Source: a bacterium
Lineage (GTDB): Bacteria; Zhuqueibacterota; QNDG01; JAFGCO01
DNA length: 64,000 nucleotides
Assembly (NCBI GenBank): GCA_016930535.1
Contig: JAFGGN010000073.1
Coordinates: 1-64,000, forward strand
Reading direction: 5' to 3'
The notes under the pieces were generated by a model that made no database searches, had not been told where the DNA came from, and saw nothing but the letters and a program-made list of their open reading frames with translations. The translations under genes were made by a program, and so were the position numbers. Within the stretch, counting starts at the first letter, position 1. Each line of letters begins with the position of its first letter. This document shows positions 27,721 through 36,177 of this stretch, piece by piece.

Positions 27721-28545
27721 ATGCATATTCAGGAACTCGGTAAAAGGGTTGCAGTCGCCGGCGTCGGTATTCCACTCATTCTGCTCAGTGTCATCATCGG
27801 ACATTGGCTTTTTCTGGCTGTCGTTCTGGTTATTCAGACGTTCATGATCATCGAGTTTTACGGTCTTGTCAGGAAAAAGGCATTGTCGCCCAACCTGCCG
27901 GCCGGGCTTGCACTGACCCTGATACTGACGTCCGAATTTTATTTGTTCGGATTCGCACCGGTTTATCCCACCCTGATTATTGCCGGTATGCTGATCATGG
28001 TCATCGACATGTTCAGGGGGCGCAAACAGGCGCTTTCCGGCACGGCCCTGACCCTTTTGGGCGTCATCTATGTTCACCTCTTTTCATTTTTCGTTTTGAT
28101 CCGCGAATCCGCATCGGTACCGGGACATTCCTATTCTCTGGGGGGCCGGCTGATTATTCAGATATTCGGAACGATCTGGATATGTGATACGGCTGCATAT
28201 TTCGGCGGCAGGCGTTTCGGCAGGCACAAGCTGTTCCCCAGGGTAAGTCCCAAAAAAACCTGGGAGGGAGCGATAGCCGGATTCATCGGCAGCATTGCAG
28301 CGGCTTTACTGCTCCGTTTGATATTCGTGCATGAATCCTCGGTGAATTATGCTGTCGCCCTTGGATGTATTGTCGGTATTTTCGGACAGATAGGGGATCT
28401 GGTCGAATCGTTTTTCAAGCGCGATGCCGATGTCAAGGATTCCGGCTCACTGCTTCCGGGGCACGGCGGTTTCCTGGACCGCTTTGACAGCCCGCTTTTT
28501 GTCGCCCCGCTGGTTTTTGCGCTTCTATCCTATTTTGGTTTATAA
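27721..28545 (+). CDS. cdsA: Phosphatidate cytidylyltransferase
   Basis: The 274-residue membrane protein has seven or eight hydrophobic segments and the CDP-diglyceride synthase signature near the C-terminus: 'DTAAYFGGRRFGRHKLFPRVSPKKTWEGAIAG' followed by 'GQIGDLVESFFKRDADVKDSGSLLPGHGGFLDRFDS'. That pair carries the conserved Asp and Lys that bind Mg2+ and CTP. It makes CDP-diacylglycerol, the branch point of phospholipid synthesis, in the inner membrane. ATG 27721 has AAAGGAG 10 bp upstream. The earlier ATG at 27714 is out of frame. The usual neighbours uppS and dxr are absent. Confidence 0.95.
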   Translation: MHIQELGKRVAVAGVGIPLILLSVIIGHWLFLAVVLVIQTFMIIEFYGLVRKKALSPNLPAGLALTLILTSEFYLFGFAPVYPTLIIAGMLIMVIDMFRGRKQALSGTALTLLGVIYVHLFSFFVLIRESASVPGHSYSLGGRLIIQIFGTIWICDTAAYFGGRRFGRHKLFPRVSPKKTWEGAIAGFIGSIAAALLLRLIFVHESSVNYAVALGCIVGIFGQIGDLVESFFKRDADVKDSGSLLPGHGGFLDRFDSPLFVAPLVFALLSYFGL

Positions 28546-28634
28546 GGATCGCATTCCGATGATTGCAACGATTGTTATATATATGTCAAAACGGACATTG
28601 TTGCCGACTTATTTTAGGAAATATTTTCCTTTTT

Positions 28635-28655
28635 TAACAAATATTGTATTTGTCA
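28635..28655. promoter_or_regulatory. Upstream dyad 1 of the exopolysaccharide promoter
   Basis: The core ACAAATA-TTG-TATTTGT is a perfect inverted repeat centred at 28645. It resembles the stronger dyad 38 bp downstream (shared TAACAAAT half-site), suggesting two binding sites for one activator. Confidence 0.45.
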
Positions 28656-28671
28656 AAATTGTGAACACTAC

Positions 28672-28694
28672 GTAACAAATTTAAAATTTGTTAC
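28672..28694. promoter_or_regulatory. Upstream dyad 2 of the exopolysaccharide promoter
   Basis: GTAACAAATTT and its exact complement AAATTTGTTAC flank a single A: a perfect 23-bp palindrome centred at 28683, about 33 bp before the -24 element. A sigma-54 activator or repressor site is likely. Confidence 0.6.
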
Positions 28695-28714
28695 TTACAA
28701 ACCTGCCCTGTTCA

Positions 28715-28730
28715 TGGCATGGATGTTGCC
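28715..28730 (+). promoter_or_regulatory. Sigma-54 (-24/-12) promoter of the exopolysaccharide cluster
   Basis: TGGCATG, four bases, TTGCC. The GG and GC pairs are spaced correctly and only two consensus positions differ. It is 49 bp before the regulator start at 28779. Confidence 0.62.
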
Positions 28731-28778
28731 TGAAACCGATTGAAACAAACATTGGATCAAGCAAAAGGAACACATGCC

Positions 28779-29462
28779 ATGGATGGAAAGAAAATTCTGC
28801 TTTTGATCTCCAATACCACGCTCGGCGACCGCCTTGAGCAGGCATTTTTCAGGGCCAATTATGAGGTTGTTCGAACCGACAGTGGTAAGGATGCCGTGCG
28901 CCAGCTGCAGACCAATCCGCCCCAGGCGATGATTGTCGACTGGGATATTGCCAACGGATCTGTAGATGACATACGGCGAATGATCAATGAGAAATGTCAG
29001 AAGACGGCCTTTATTCTGCTTTCTCAAAATAAACGGCCCGAGGACCGAATACATGCGCTCGAAGAAGGAGCCGACGACTGTGTCAGTGCCATTCCTGCCG
29101 TGGATGAACTTGTGGCCAAGGTCAATGCCCTTGTCCGCCGGATCAATCTTGTGGATCATACACCGCGGAATCTTCAGATCAAGGACATTGAAATCAACCT
29201 TGATAATCATGAAGTCCGCAAAAACGGCAAACTGATTGATCTGACCTATACGCAGTTCAAACTCCTGTATCTGCTGGCCTCAAAACGCGATTATATCTTT
29301 ACAAGAAACGAGATACTTGAAAAGGTATGGGGTGAAAGCGCGTATGTCACGGACAGAACAGTCGATGTGCATGTCAAGCGTCTCAGGGAAAAACTGGGAG
29401 AGGACAGGCTGCCCTCGAGATATATACAAACCATACACGGTCTGGGTTACCGGTTCGCATAA
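28779..29462 (+). CDS. OmpR-family response regulator with degenerate receiver
   Basis: The start at ATG 28779 (AAAAGGA 9 bp upstream) gives 227 residues. The N-terminal receiver-like domain has 'KILLLISN' where 'ILVVDDD' is expected, so the acidic metal-binding pair is missing. The aspartate region is 'MIVDWDIANG' (Asp54 or Asp56). The conserved Lys before 'PF' is replaced ('VSAIPAVDEL'). Three of five signature residues are therefore changed and it is probably a phosphorylation-independent pseudo-receiver. The C-terminal winged helix is canonical: 'LTYTQFKLLYLLASKRDYIFTRNEILEKVWG' and 'TVDVHVKRLREKLG...IQTIHGLGYRF'. No histidine kinase adjoins it. It heads the exopolysaccharide cluster and is its likely regulator. 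Confidence 0.85.
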   Translation: MDGKKILLLISNTTLGDRLEQAFFRANYEVVRTDSGKDAVRQLQTNPPQAMIVDWDIANGSVDDIRRMINEKCQKTAFILLSQNKRPEDRIHALEEGADDCVSAIPAVDELVAKVNALVRRINLVDHTPRNLQIKDIEINLDNHEVRKNGKLIDLTYTQFKLLYLLASKRDYIFTRNEILEKVWGESAYVTDRTVDVHVKRLREKLGEDRLPSRYIQTIHGLGYRFA

Positions 29463-29516
29463 ACCAGCTGACCCTTCGACTGCCGCAGGGGAATCCGGCT
29501 ACGCTGCGGAACTTTT

Positions 29517-30323
29517 ATGACTTTGAATGGATTCAATAATGATTCTGAACACAACGGATTGATCATGGCACGCCTACTGGAAAATATTGCAGCGCAAATT
29601 GAAGACGGCATCGCTTCCTCTTTTTCAGAATTTACTTTCACCTCACCCATGGCACTCGACAGGAGAAAACCCGGTGTCCGGACTTTTTCAATGCCGCATG
29701 CCGTGAAGCGGATCTTCGATACGCTCCTTTCACTCGTATTCATTCTCATCAGCGCGCCGTTAATGATCGTCATTGCAGCTGCAGTCAAATTCAGTTCCAA
29801 AGGTCCCGTCTTTTTTACGCAGGAACGTGTCGGACACCAGGGAAAGTCGTTCAGAATTTTGAAATTCAGGACCATGCGCCCCGAAAATTCACAGGAAGAA
29901 CATCAGGAATATATCCAGAAACTCCTCAAGGAAGATTTTGAGGTGGACAATGAGAAAGTGGTGACGGACTATTTCGATTATATCGACAACAGAACCACGC
30001 CTGTCGGACGTTTTCTTCGTGCGAGCAGTCTGGATGAGCTGCCGCAGCTGTTCAATATCTTTCTGGGACACATGAGCCTGGTCGGTCCGAGGCCCCATCC
30101 GCTGTATGAAGTCAAAGAGTATAAAGAATGGTACAAACGCAGGCTGCATGTCAAACCCGGTCTCACGGGATGGTCCAAACTGAACCTGCGTCTGACACCG
30201 CAGAACTATGAGGAATCGATTCTTTATGATCTGTGGTATGTGGATAACTGGTCCAATTGGCTCGATTTGAAGATTATATTTATGACAATTCCATTCGTGC
30301 TGTCAATGAAGGATGCCCACTAA
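29517..30323 (+). CDS. Initiating sugar transferase (undecaprenyl-phosphate sugar phosphotransferase)
   Basis: This 268-residue protein is a short WbaP/PssY-type phosphoglycosyl transferase. It has a reentrant hydrophobic segment at about 63-85 ('TLLSLVFILISAPLMIVIAA'), 'SSKGPVFFTQERVGHQGKSFRILKFRTM', and the catalytic 'ASSLDELPQLFNIFLGHMSLVGPRPHPLYE', containing the Asp-Glu pair of the family. It would move a sugar-1-phosphate onto undecaprenyl phosphate at the inner-membrane face, starting the repeat unit. The five-helix N-terminal part of WcaJ-type enzymes is absent. An alternative ATG at 29565 would shorten it by 16 residues. Confidence 0.9.
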   Translation: MTLNGFNNDSEHNGLIMARLLENIAAQIEDGIASSFSEFTFTSPMALDRRKPGVRTFSMPHAVKRIFDTLLSLVFILISAPLMIVIAAAVKFSSKGPVFFTQERVGHQGKSFRILKFRTMRPENSQEEHQEYIQKLLKEDFEVDNEKVVTDYFDYIDNRTTPVGRFLRASSLDELPQLFNIFLGHMSLVGPRPHPLYEVKEYKEWYKRRLHVKPGLTGWSKLNLRLTPQNYEESILYDLWYVDNWSNWLDLKIIFMTIPFVLSMKDAH

Positions 30324-30334
30324 AGGAGTGATTT

Positions 30335-31336
30335 ATGCGGTTCCAGAATATGAAAATACTGGTCACCGGCGGTGCCGGATTCGTGGGAAGCAATCTGGTG
30401 AACAAGCTGGTGGAAGAAGGTGCACTGGTAACGGTTCTTGACGATCTGTTTACGGGCAGAAAAGAAAATATTGCCTATCTGGATGATATCGAATTTGTAA
30501 AAGGTTCGGTGACCAATTTTACACTCCTTGAAAAACTGATGAAGAAAAAACAAATTGTTTTCAATCTGGCGGTGCGCAACATCATTGTATCCGTCAAATC
30601 CCCCCGCCTGGACTTCAAGGTCAATACGGAGGGGACATTCAACGTGCTTCAGGCTGCCAAGGAGCTGGGTACGGAAAAAGTGGTTTATTCTTCATCTGCG
30701 TCCGTTTATGGCAATCCGAAATACCTGCCCATCAATGAGGATGACAGGCTGAGCACCATCAATCCGTACGCCGCCAGCAAATTATCCGGCGAGAATTACT
30801 GTTTTGCCTTTTATGAGACCTACCGGCTTCCGGTTTCCATTGTACGTTATTCCAATGTGTTCGGTGTGAACCAGTCCCCGCTGAATCCCTACTGCGGTGT
30901 GGTTTCCAAATTTTTCGAAAGCATCATGAAGGGAGAAGTTCCCCAGATACACGGTGACGGAGAACAGACCCGCGATTTTACCTACGTGGACGATGTGGTG
31001 GAGGCGACACTGCTTGCCGCCGTCAATCCGAGAGCGGAAGGTGAAGTGTTCAATGTGGGAAGCGGCAAGGAAACCAGCGTGAATGAATTGGTACAGCGTA
31101 TTGTCAACCTGACCGAAAGTTCCGTAAAACCCGTTTATATCGACCGCCGTGATATTGACAATATCCGGCGCCGCGTCCTGAACATCGAGAAGAGCCGCCG
31201 CATTCTCAGGTGGACCCCGCAAATCACTTTAGAGACAGGATTGAAAAAGACCTATCATTGGCTCCTTGAGAACGAGGATCATTGTCCGCAATGCATTCCG
31301 CCTAAGGTTAAACCGATGAAATCCATGATCGGATGA
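30335..31336 (+). CDS. NAD-dependent epimerase/dehydratase (UDP-sugar 4-epimerase-like)
   Basis: A 333-residue extended short-chain dehydrogenase. The Rossmann motif is 'ILVTGGAGFVGSNLV', the catalytic Ser/Tyr-Lys set is 'SSSASVYG' with 'YAASKLSGE' (Tyr-x3-Lys), and 'FGVNQSPLNPYCGVVSKF' plus 'DGEQTRDFTYVDDVVEA' are the GalE/WbpP-type substrate region. It probably interconverts a UDP-hexose or UDP-HexNAc used by the cluster, and the precise sugar is not readable. Start ATG 30335 has AAAGGAG at the usual distance. It is 11 bp after the sugar transferase gene. Confidence 0.88.
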   Translation: MRFQNMKILVTGGAGFVGSNLVNKLVEEGALVTVLDDLFTGRKENIAYLDDIEFVKGSVTNFTLLEKLMKKKQIVFNLAVRNIIVSVKSPRLDFKVNTEGTFNVLQAAKELGTEKVVYSSSASVYGNPKYLPINEDDRLSTINPYAASKLSGENYCFAFYETYRLPVSIVRYSNVFGVNQSPLNPYCGVVSKFFESIMKGEVPQIHGDGEQTRDFTYVDDVVEATLLAAVNPRAEGEVFNVGSGKETSVNELVQRIVNLTESSVKPVYIDRRDIDNIRRRVLNIEKSRRILRWTPQITLETGLKKTYHWLLENEDHCPQCIPPKVKPMKSMIG

Positions 31337-31349
31337 GTGATTCGCATTC

Positions 31350-32636
31350 ATGAAGAACGTCGAAATGATCCGGGAGCGGCTCCGGGCGCGCTCACCGTAC
31401 AATGCCGTTCAGCGCATCTTCAATATTTTCGGTCATTACGGTCCGACCGTCTCACCGTTCCGTGCGTTGCTCCAGGATTTTGTCAATCTCTGCCTGTCGC
31501 ATCATGTGCTGCCCACGTTCCCGGTCACGGCCACGGCTGTAAACCGGCATCCGGGCTTTTTCCGGCATTTTCAGACACAGGGCATTGAATTCGCGATACA
31601 CGGCTGCCGTCATATCGATCATACATTGTTGTCCACAGACGAGTTTCACGAACAAATGCAGCGGGCGATCCGGATATTCCGGCACAACGGCATCCGTTTT
31701 TCGGGATTCCGTTTTCCCTTCCTGCGAAGGAATCTGTCCCTTTCACGTATCGTATCCGGATATGGATTCGAATGGGAAAGCAGTGAGGTGATTTCCTGGC
31801 CCCTGCCGGGATGTGTGACCGGCTGTATGGAAAATCCCAGGGATTATCAGAAAATTATCGATACATACGGCGTGGCCTCTCATGAAGCTGGCCCGGCACT
31901 TCCGTTTGTTCATCAGGGTAATCTTGAAATTCCGGTCACCGTGCCCGATGACGACATTCTGATCGAGCGGCTGAATCTGTCCAGGCATTGCGTACGGGAA
32001 TCCTGGCTCGAAATTCTGGGACACACGCGCCTGCGAGGCGATATGTTCGTGATGCAGCTGCATCCGGAACGGTTTCCTTTTTTCCGCTCGGCTTTAAACG
32101 ATGTACTGAACGAGGCCAGGATGTCGGGCAGCGTGTGGATCGCGCCCCTCGGAGAGATTGCCGCATGGTGGAAATCGCGTTTGAATGCCGCTTGTTCCGT
32201 GAGCTGCTCCGGAGATGCATCCTGGAAGGTCATGTGCAAAAACACGGCCTGTGATCAGGTTCCGCTGCAGCTTTGTTGTGCCGGGAAAATCCTGGATGAA
32301 TCCGGCAGGGAGAACCGGGATTTGAAAGTGAAAGCGCCGGTCAAGCCCGTGATCGGTCTGAATCCGCCGGTCGCACAGGAATTCATTGACTTTTTAAGAC
32401 AGGAAGGCTATCTTTTTGAGGAAGCCGAAAAAAAACAATCCTATGCGCTTGTTTTCGATGGCGGGTCGTTTTCCGATAAGAATAAAGCGGAGCTGATTCG
32501 GGCCATCGAAGGATCGGACAAACCGCTGCTGAGATTCGCCCGCTGGCCTTCGCCATACAGGAGCGTGCTTTCGGTGACCGGGGATATCGACGGACTCGAT
32601 TTTTGGGATTACTGGACAAGGTTCTATGGAAAATAA
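31350..32636 (+). CDS. NodB-like polysaccharide deacetylase-family protein with displaced motif
   Basis: The 428-residue product has the NodB metal-site motif 'IHGCRHIDH' (His-x3-His) at about residue 86, the 'FSGFRFPFLRRN' motif 3 segment, and a 'VMQLHPERF' motif late in the domain. The first motif (TFDD, carrying the catalytic base and a metal ligand) is missing before them. However 'SVLSVTGDIDGLDFWDY', which resembles a NodB motif 1, stands at the extreme C-terminus after a linker of about 130 residues. It may N-deacetylate the exopolysaccharide or may be inactive. The stop overlaps the following co-polymerase gene by 11 bp. Confidence 0.7.
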   Translation: MKNVEMIRERLRARSPYNAVQRIFNIFGHYGPTVSPFRALLQDFVNLCLSHHVLPTFPVTATAVNRHPGFFRHFQTQGIEFAIHGCRHIDHTLLSTDEFHEQMQRAIRIFRHNGIRFSGFRFPFLRRNLSLSRIVSGYGFEWESSEVISWPLPGCVTGCMENPRDYQKIIDTYGVASHEAGPALPFVHQGNLEIPVTVPDDDILIERLNLSRHCVRESWLEILGHTRLRGDMFVMQLHPERFPFFRSALNDVLNEARMSGSVWIAPLGEIAAWWKSRLNAACSVSCSGDASWKVMCKNTACDQVPLQLCCAGKILDESGRENRDLKVKAPVKPVIGLNPPVAQEFIDFLRQEGYLFEEAEKKQSYALVFDGGSFSDKNKAELIRAIEGSDKPLLRFARWPSPYRSVLSVTGDIDGLDFWDYWTRFYGK

Positions 32637-34863
32637 CATGCTTCTTTCGGATCTTTTACGGCCATTCAGGAGAAACCGATGGCTCATTATCGTGCCGTTT
32701 GTCAGCATCGTTCTGACAGTGACCGTGCTGACTTTGCTGGCCAGGCCCATTTATGAATCCAAGGCCGCGGTCTATATCGGCAGCAACGATCAGCTGACAT
32801 TTTCACCCACGCAGATGGCGGCTCAGAAATACCTGGTGAAAAACCAGATTCCCATTCTGAAAAGCCGCCGCCTGGCCGCCGAAGTGATCCGGAGATTTCA
32901 GAAATCGGATGTCCGTGATTCCCTTTTCATTCTCGGTAAACGGGAGCTGCCTGCCAGGTTCGGTTTCATGAAGCGTCTCGATTCGGTTGTGACAGGCGGT
33001 AAAAACCATGCGGACACACTGAGTTTTATCGAACTCGTCGAAAACTTCCGGGATGTAACCAAAGTGTCGGAGCAGATGGAAACGAATGTGATTCTGCTTC
33101 TGGCCCGGTCTCCTTCTCCCTGGGAAGCATCCTTTATTGTCAATACCTGGGTGGATGCCTATCAGGAATACGATCAGATTCTGAGTCAGGGTGACGCTTC
33201 CGAGAGCAAACGGTTTCTGGAGGCCAAGCTGAAAGAGGTGGAGACCCAGCTCAGGGATTCGGAGAACAGGCTGATGATGTTTCAGCAGCGGGAACGTGTG
33301 GTGTCCCTGAACGAGGAAACCTCCCAGCTCGTCAAACAGCTTTCGGAATTTGAATCCCAGTACAACAAGACACGGACGGACCTGGAATCCAATGAAAATC
33401 AGCGTCATTATCTGAAAAACCAGCTGGACGAGAGCCGGCGGCATTTTGTAGACGACATTTTAAAGCTGTCCAGTCCGGTTCTTTCCCAGCTTCAGCAGCA
33501 GATGGCCCAGCTTGTGACCGAAAAAGCCGCCTACGAGGCCCAGCTGATCGGCGCAGGCCTGGATCCGGAGCGTGACGGAAGGCTGGCCCAGCTCGAAAGC
33601 CGTCTGAACGGCATCCGGGAGAAAATTGTCGAAGAAACCTCCAATTACATGAAGACCGACCGGACCGGTATCGATCCGGTGGCACATTCCGAGACCCTGA
33701 TCGCTGAAATTCTGAAAATCGAAACCACACAGCAATCCCTGAAAGCAAAAGCCGCTGCACTGAAAAGAATTGTCGACGAATACAATTACAAATTGTCCGG
33801 CCTGCCTTCGAAGAGCCTGCAGCTCGCGCAGCTCGAGCGGGATGTCCAGGTCAATCGTGAAATATACGCGATGCTTCGCCAGAAATTTGAAGAGGCGCGT
33901 ATCAAATCCACGGGGCTGGGCGGCAACATCATGATTCTGGACCGGGGAAATCCTCCGATTTACCCGGTGTATCCCAGGGTTCGGTTCAATATTGCCCTGG
34001 CCATACTGTTCGGTCTGATTCTCGGGATCGGCCTGGCTTTTGCCAAGGATTATTTCGAGGATTACCTCTGGCAGACCGAAGAGATCGAGGCCCTCAAGCT
34101 GAAGGTGATCGGTTCCATACCGAGGCTGGATGAAAAGTCCCGTCAATTCCGGAAAACAGAGAAAGCGGATCATCTGATCGAGCGGGCCCGGTCCATCTCT
34201 CCGTATCTGATTACCCGGCAGGATACGCAATCGGCCATTCCAGAGGCCTACCGGGTGATCCGGACCTATATTCACTATAAAATGCAGACCGAGAAGGTCA
34301 ACACGCTCCTGGTCACCAGTCCCGGTGCCGGGGAGGGCAAATCCACAACCGTGGCCAATCTGGCCATTGCATCGGCCCAGAAAGGATGCAAAACACTGCT
34401 CGTGGACTGTGACCTGAGAAAACCGGTACAGGAAATGATTCTGAACGGCATCAGCAGGGACGAGGGCCTGATCACGTATCTGCACGGCGATGCTTCCTGG
34501 GATGCGAATATACGGGAAACATCCGTCAAAAGACTCGACCTGATGGCCGCAGGCGCCCCGACAAAGCATGCATCCGAAATGCTCGGATCCAAGCGTATGC
34601 TTGAATTCATCAAAACCGCATCCAATCATTATCAGCTGGTCCTGTTTGACTGTCCGCCCATTCTGCCCGTGACCGATGCCGTCCAGCTTTCCAAATGGAT
34701 CAGGGGACTGGTCCTGACCGTCAAGGTCGGGGCCACCACGCGCCGCGGACTGCAGCTGGCCCTGAAGCGTCTTCAGAGCGTTCAGGCACCCGTCTGGGGC
34801 GCAATTTTTACGGGTGTTTCCGACGATGCACAATACGGATATGACGCGTATTATGAATCATGA
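32626..34863 (+). CDS. Polysaccharide co-polymerase / bacterial tyrosine kinase (Wzz-Wzc type)
   Basis: This 745-residue protein joins a Wzz chain-length domain to a BY-kinase. The first transmembrane helix is at about 17-38. A long periplasmic coiled coil (residues 180-400) and a 'P-x2-P-x3-P'-like second helix region ('PPIYPVYPRVRFNIALAILFGLILGIGLAF') follow. The cytoplasmic kinase has Walker A 'SPGAGEGKSTT' at about 565, Walker A' 'LLVDCDLRKP' at about 590 and Walker B 'LVLFDCPPIL' at about 670. A short C-terminal tyrosine cluster ('YGYDAYY') is the autophosphorylation tail. It controls polymer length and export in the inner membrane. No separate Wza outer-membrane channel or phosphatase is found nearby. 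Confidence 0.92.
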   Translation: MENNMLLSDLLRPFRRNRWLIIVPFVSIVLTVTVLTLLARPIYESKAAVYIGSNDQLTFSPTQMAAQKYLVKNQIPILKSRRLAAEVIRRFQKSDVRDSLFILGKRELPARFGFMKRLDSVVTGGKNHADTLSFIELVENFRDVTKVSEQMETNVILLLARSPSPWEASFIVNTWVDAYQEYDQILSQGDASESKRFLEAKLKEVETQLRDSENRLMMFQQRERVVSLNEETSQLVKQLSEFESQYNKTRTDLESNENQRHYLKNQLDESRRHFVDDILKLSSPVLSQLQQQMAQLVTEKAAYEAQLIGAGLDPERDGRLAQLESRLNGIREKIVEETSNYMKTDRTGIDPVAHSETLIAEILKIETTQQSLKAKAAALKRIVDEYNYKLSGLPSKSLQLAQLERDVQVNREIYAMLRQKFEEARIKSTGLGGNIMILDRGNPPIYPVYPRVRFNIALAILFGLILGIGLAFAKDYFEDYLWQTEEIEALKLKVIGSIPRLDEKSRQFRKTEKADHLIERARSISPYLITRQDTQSAIPEAYRVIRTYIHYKMQTEKVNTLLVTSPGAGEGKSTTVANLAIASAQKGCKTLLVDCDLRKPVQEMILNGISRDEGLITYLHGDASWDANIRETSVKRLDLMAAGAPTKHASEMLGSKRMLEFIKTASNHYQLVLFDCPPILPVTDAVQLSKWIRGLVLTVKVGATTRRGLQLALKRLQSVQAPVWGAIFTGVSDDAQYGYDAYYES

Positions 34864-34876
34864 CGGAGTATGGGAA

Positions 34877-34917
34877 ATATGCCCGGTGTTTCCGGAATCA
34901 CAAACCGAAGGGCATAT
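34877..34917 (+). other. Hairpin in the leader before the first glycosyltransferase
   Basis: ATATGCCC (34877-34884) and GGGCATAT (34910-34917) are perfect complements, with an inner GGT/ACC pairing. It sits in the only sizeable gap of the exopolysaccharide operon, between the kinase stop and the next start. Confidence 0.35.
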
Positions 34918-34986
34918 CATGATTGATCACAGTTGGGTGTCTGCTGTTCATCAGTTCAACATCAACCATGCACGGAGTTGTCTGCA

Positions 34987-36177
34987 ATGAGAATCTGCAT
35001 GCTGGGCTATACAAAATTCGAGCACGACGCCAGACTGCACCGCTACGCACTGACACTTCTGGAACAGGGGCATACGGTGGACATGATCGGCCTTGGAGAG
35101 CCGATCAGGAATGAACCCGCTCTCGTGCAGGGGGTTCAGGTTTACCGTATTTACAGCCGGGATTTCAATGAGAGCGGTCCGGTTTCATACCTGCTTCAGC
35201 TGTGCACATTTTTCATGAAATCCTTTTTTGTCATGACACGGCTTCAGAAGGAAAAACGGTATCACATCATTCACTTTCACAATATTCCGGATTTCGGCGT
35301 GTTTTCCACGCTCCTGGCCAGGATGCTGGGCGCCAGGGTGATTCTGGATATCCACGATCTGGTTCCGGAATTTTATATGCGGAAATTCCAGGTTACGGAA
35401 AAACACGGATCCATCGTGTTTTTAAAATGGGTTGAGAGGCTCTGCTGCCTGTATGCGGATCATGTCATCACCGTGACAGAAATCTGGCGCCGGACGCTGA
35501 TCGACAGGCGTTCCGTACAGGGTCCAAAATGTTCGGTGATGATGAATCTGCCCATCGCGTCTCATTTTCCGCGCCTGCCTTTCAATACCCATGTCAAGGG
35601 CAGGCCCTTTTATCTGACCTATCACGGGAACCTGGCGGAACAGACGGGGATCGATTTGCTGATCCGGGCGGTTCATCGTATCCGGGACCGGATACCGGAG
35701 CTGCAGCTGCAGATTATCGGCGGGGGCCGGGAAGAGGAATCATACCAGGCCCTGGCCAGGGAGCTCGGGCTGGATCAGCGGATCCATTTCAGGGAAACGG
35801 TGCCCGTGATCGGAATTGCCGACGCGGTCAGGCATGCCCATTTGGCCGTGGATCCCAAACGCGGCGGTGTGTATGCGGGGGAGACATTGAGCGTCAAATC
35901 CATGGAATATCTCGCTCTCGGAATCCCGCTCATCGTGGCGAGGACCATGGCAGCCGACTATTATTTTCCTGAAGCGTCGGTCCGCTTTTTCGAGCCGGAC
36001 AGCGTGGAATCCCTTTCTGAAGCGATTCTCGATTTGTACGATCATCCGGCGAAAAGAAAATCCCTGTATGCAAATTGTGATCTGTTCAACAGCAAATATA
36101 ACTGGAACCAGGCCGGCCGGTCTTATTTACAATTGATCAGCCGATTGCCCGGGAGAAATTCCGTTAAAACCCATTGA
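34987..36177 (+). CDS. Glycosyltransferase family 4
   Basis: Starting at ATG 34987 (396 residues), because the earlier in-frame codons encode an unlikely cysteine-rich lead and the family normally opens with 'MRICMLGYTKFEHDARLHRYA'. The C-terminal GT-B half contains 'TYHGNLAEQTGIDLLIRAV', 'LQLQIIGGGREEESY' and the 'HLAVDPKRGGVYAGETLSVKSMEYLALGIPLIVA' donor-binding E-x7-E type motif. It adds a sugar from a nucleotide donor to the lipid-linked repeat on the cytosolic face. The donor is unknown. Its stop overlaps the next start. Confidence 0.9.
   Translation: MRICMLGYTKFEHDARLHRYALTLLEQGHTVDMIGLGEPIRNEPALVQGVQVYRIYSRDFNESGPVSYLLQLCTFFMKSFFVMTRLQKEKRYHIIHFHNIPDFGVFSTLLARMLGARVILDIHDLVPEFYMRKFQVTEKHGSIVFLKWVERLCCLYADHVITVTEIWRRTLIDRRSVQGPKCSVMMNLPIASHFPRLPFNTHVKGRPFYLTYHGNLAEQTGIDLLIRAVHRIRDRIPELQLQIIGGGREEESYQALARELGLDQRIHFRETVPVIGIADAVRHAHLAVDPKRGGVYAGETLSVKSMEYLALGIPLIVARTMAADYYFPEASVRFFEPDSVESLSEAILDLYDHPAKRKSLYANCDLFNSKYNWNQAGRSYLQLISRLPGRNSVKTH

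Noticed and set aside
27429..27743. A 104-codon open frame between clpC and cdsA
   Set aside because: It runs over the cdsA start, is very Arg/Ser/His-rich and has no ribosome site. It is better treated as noncoding.
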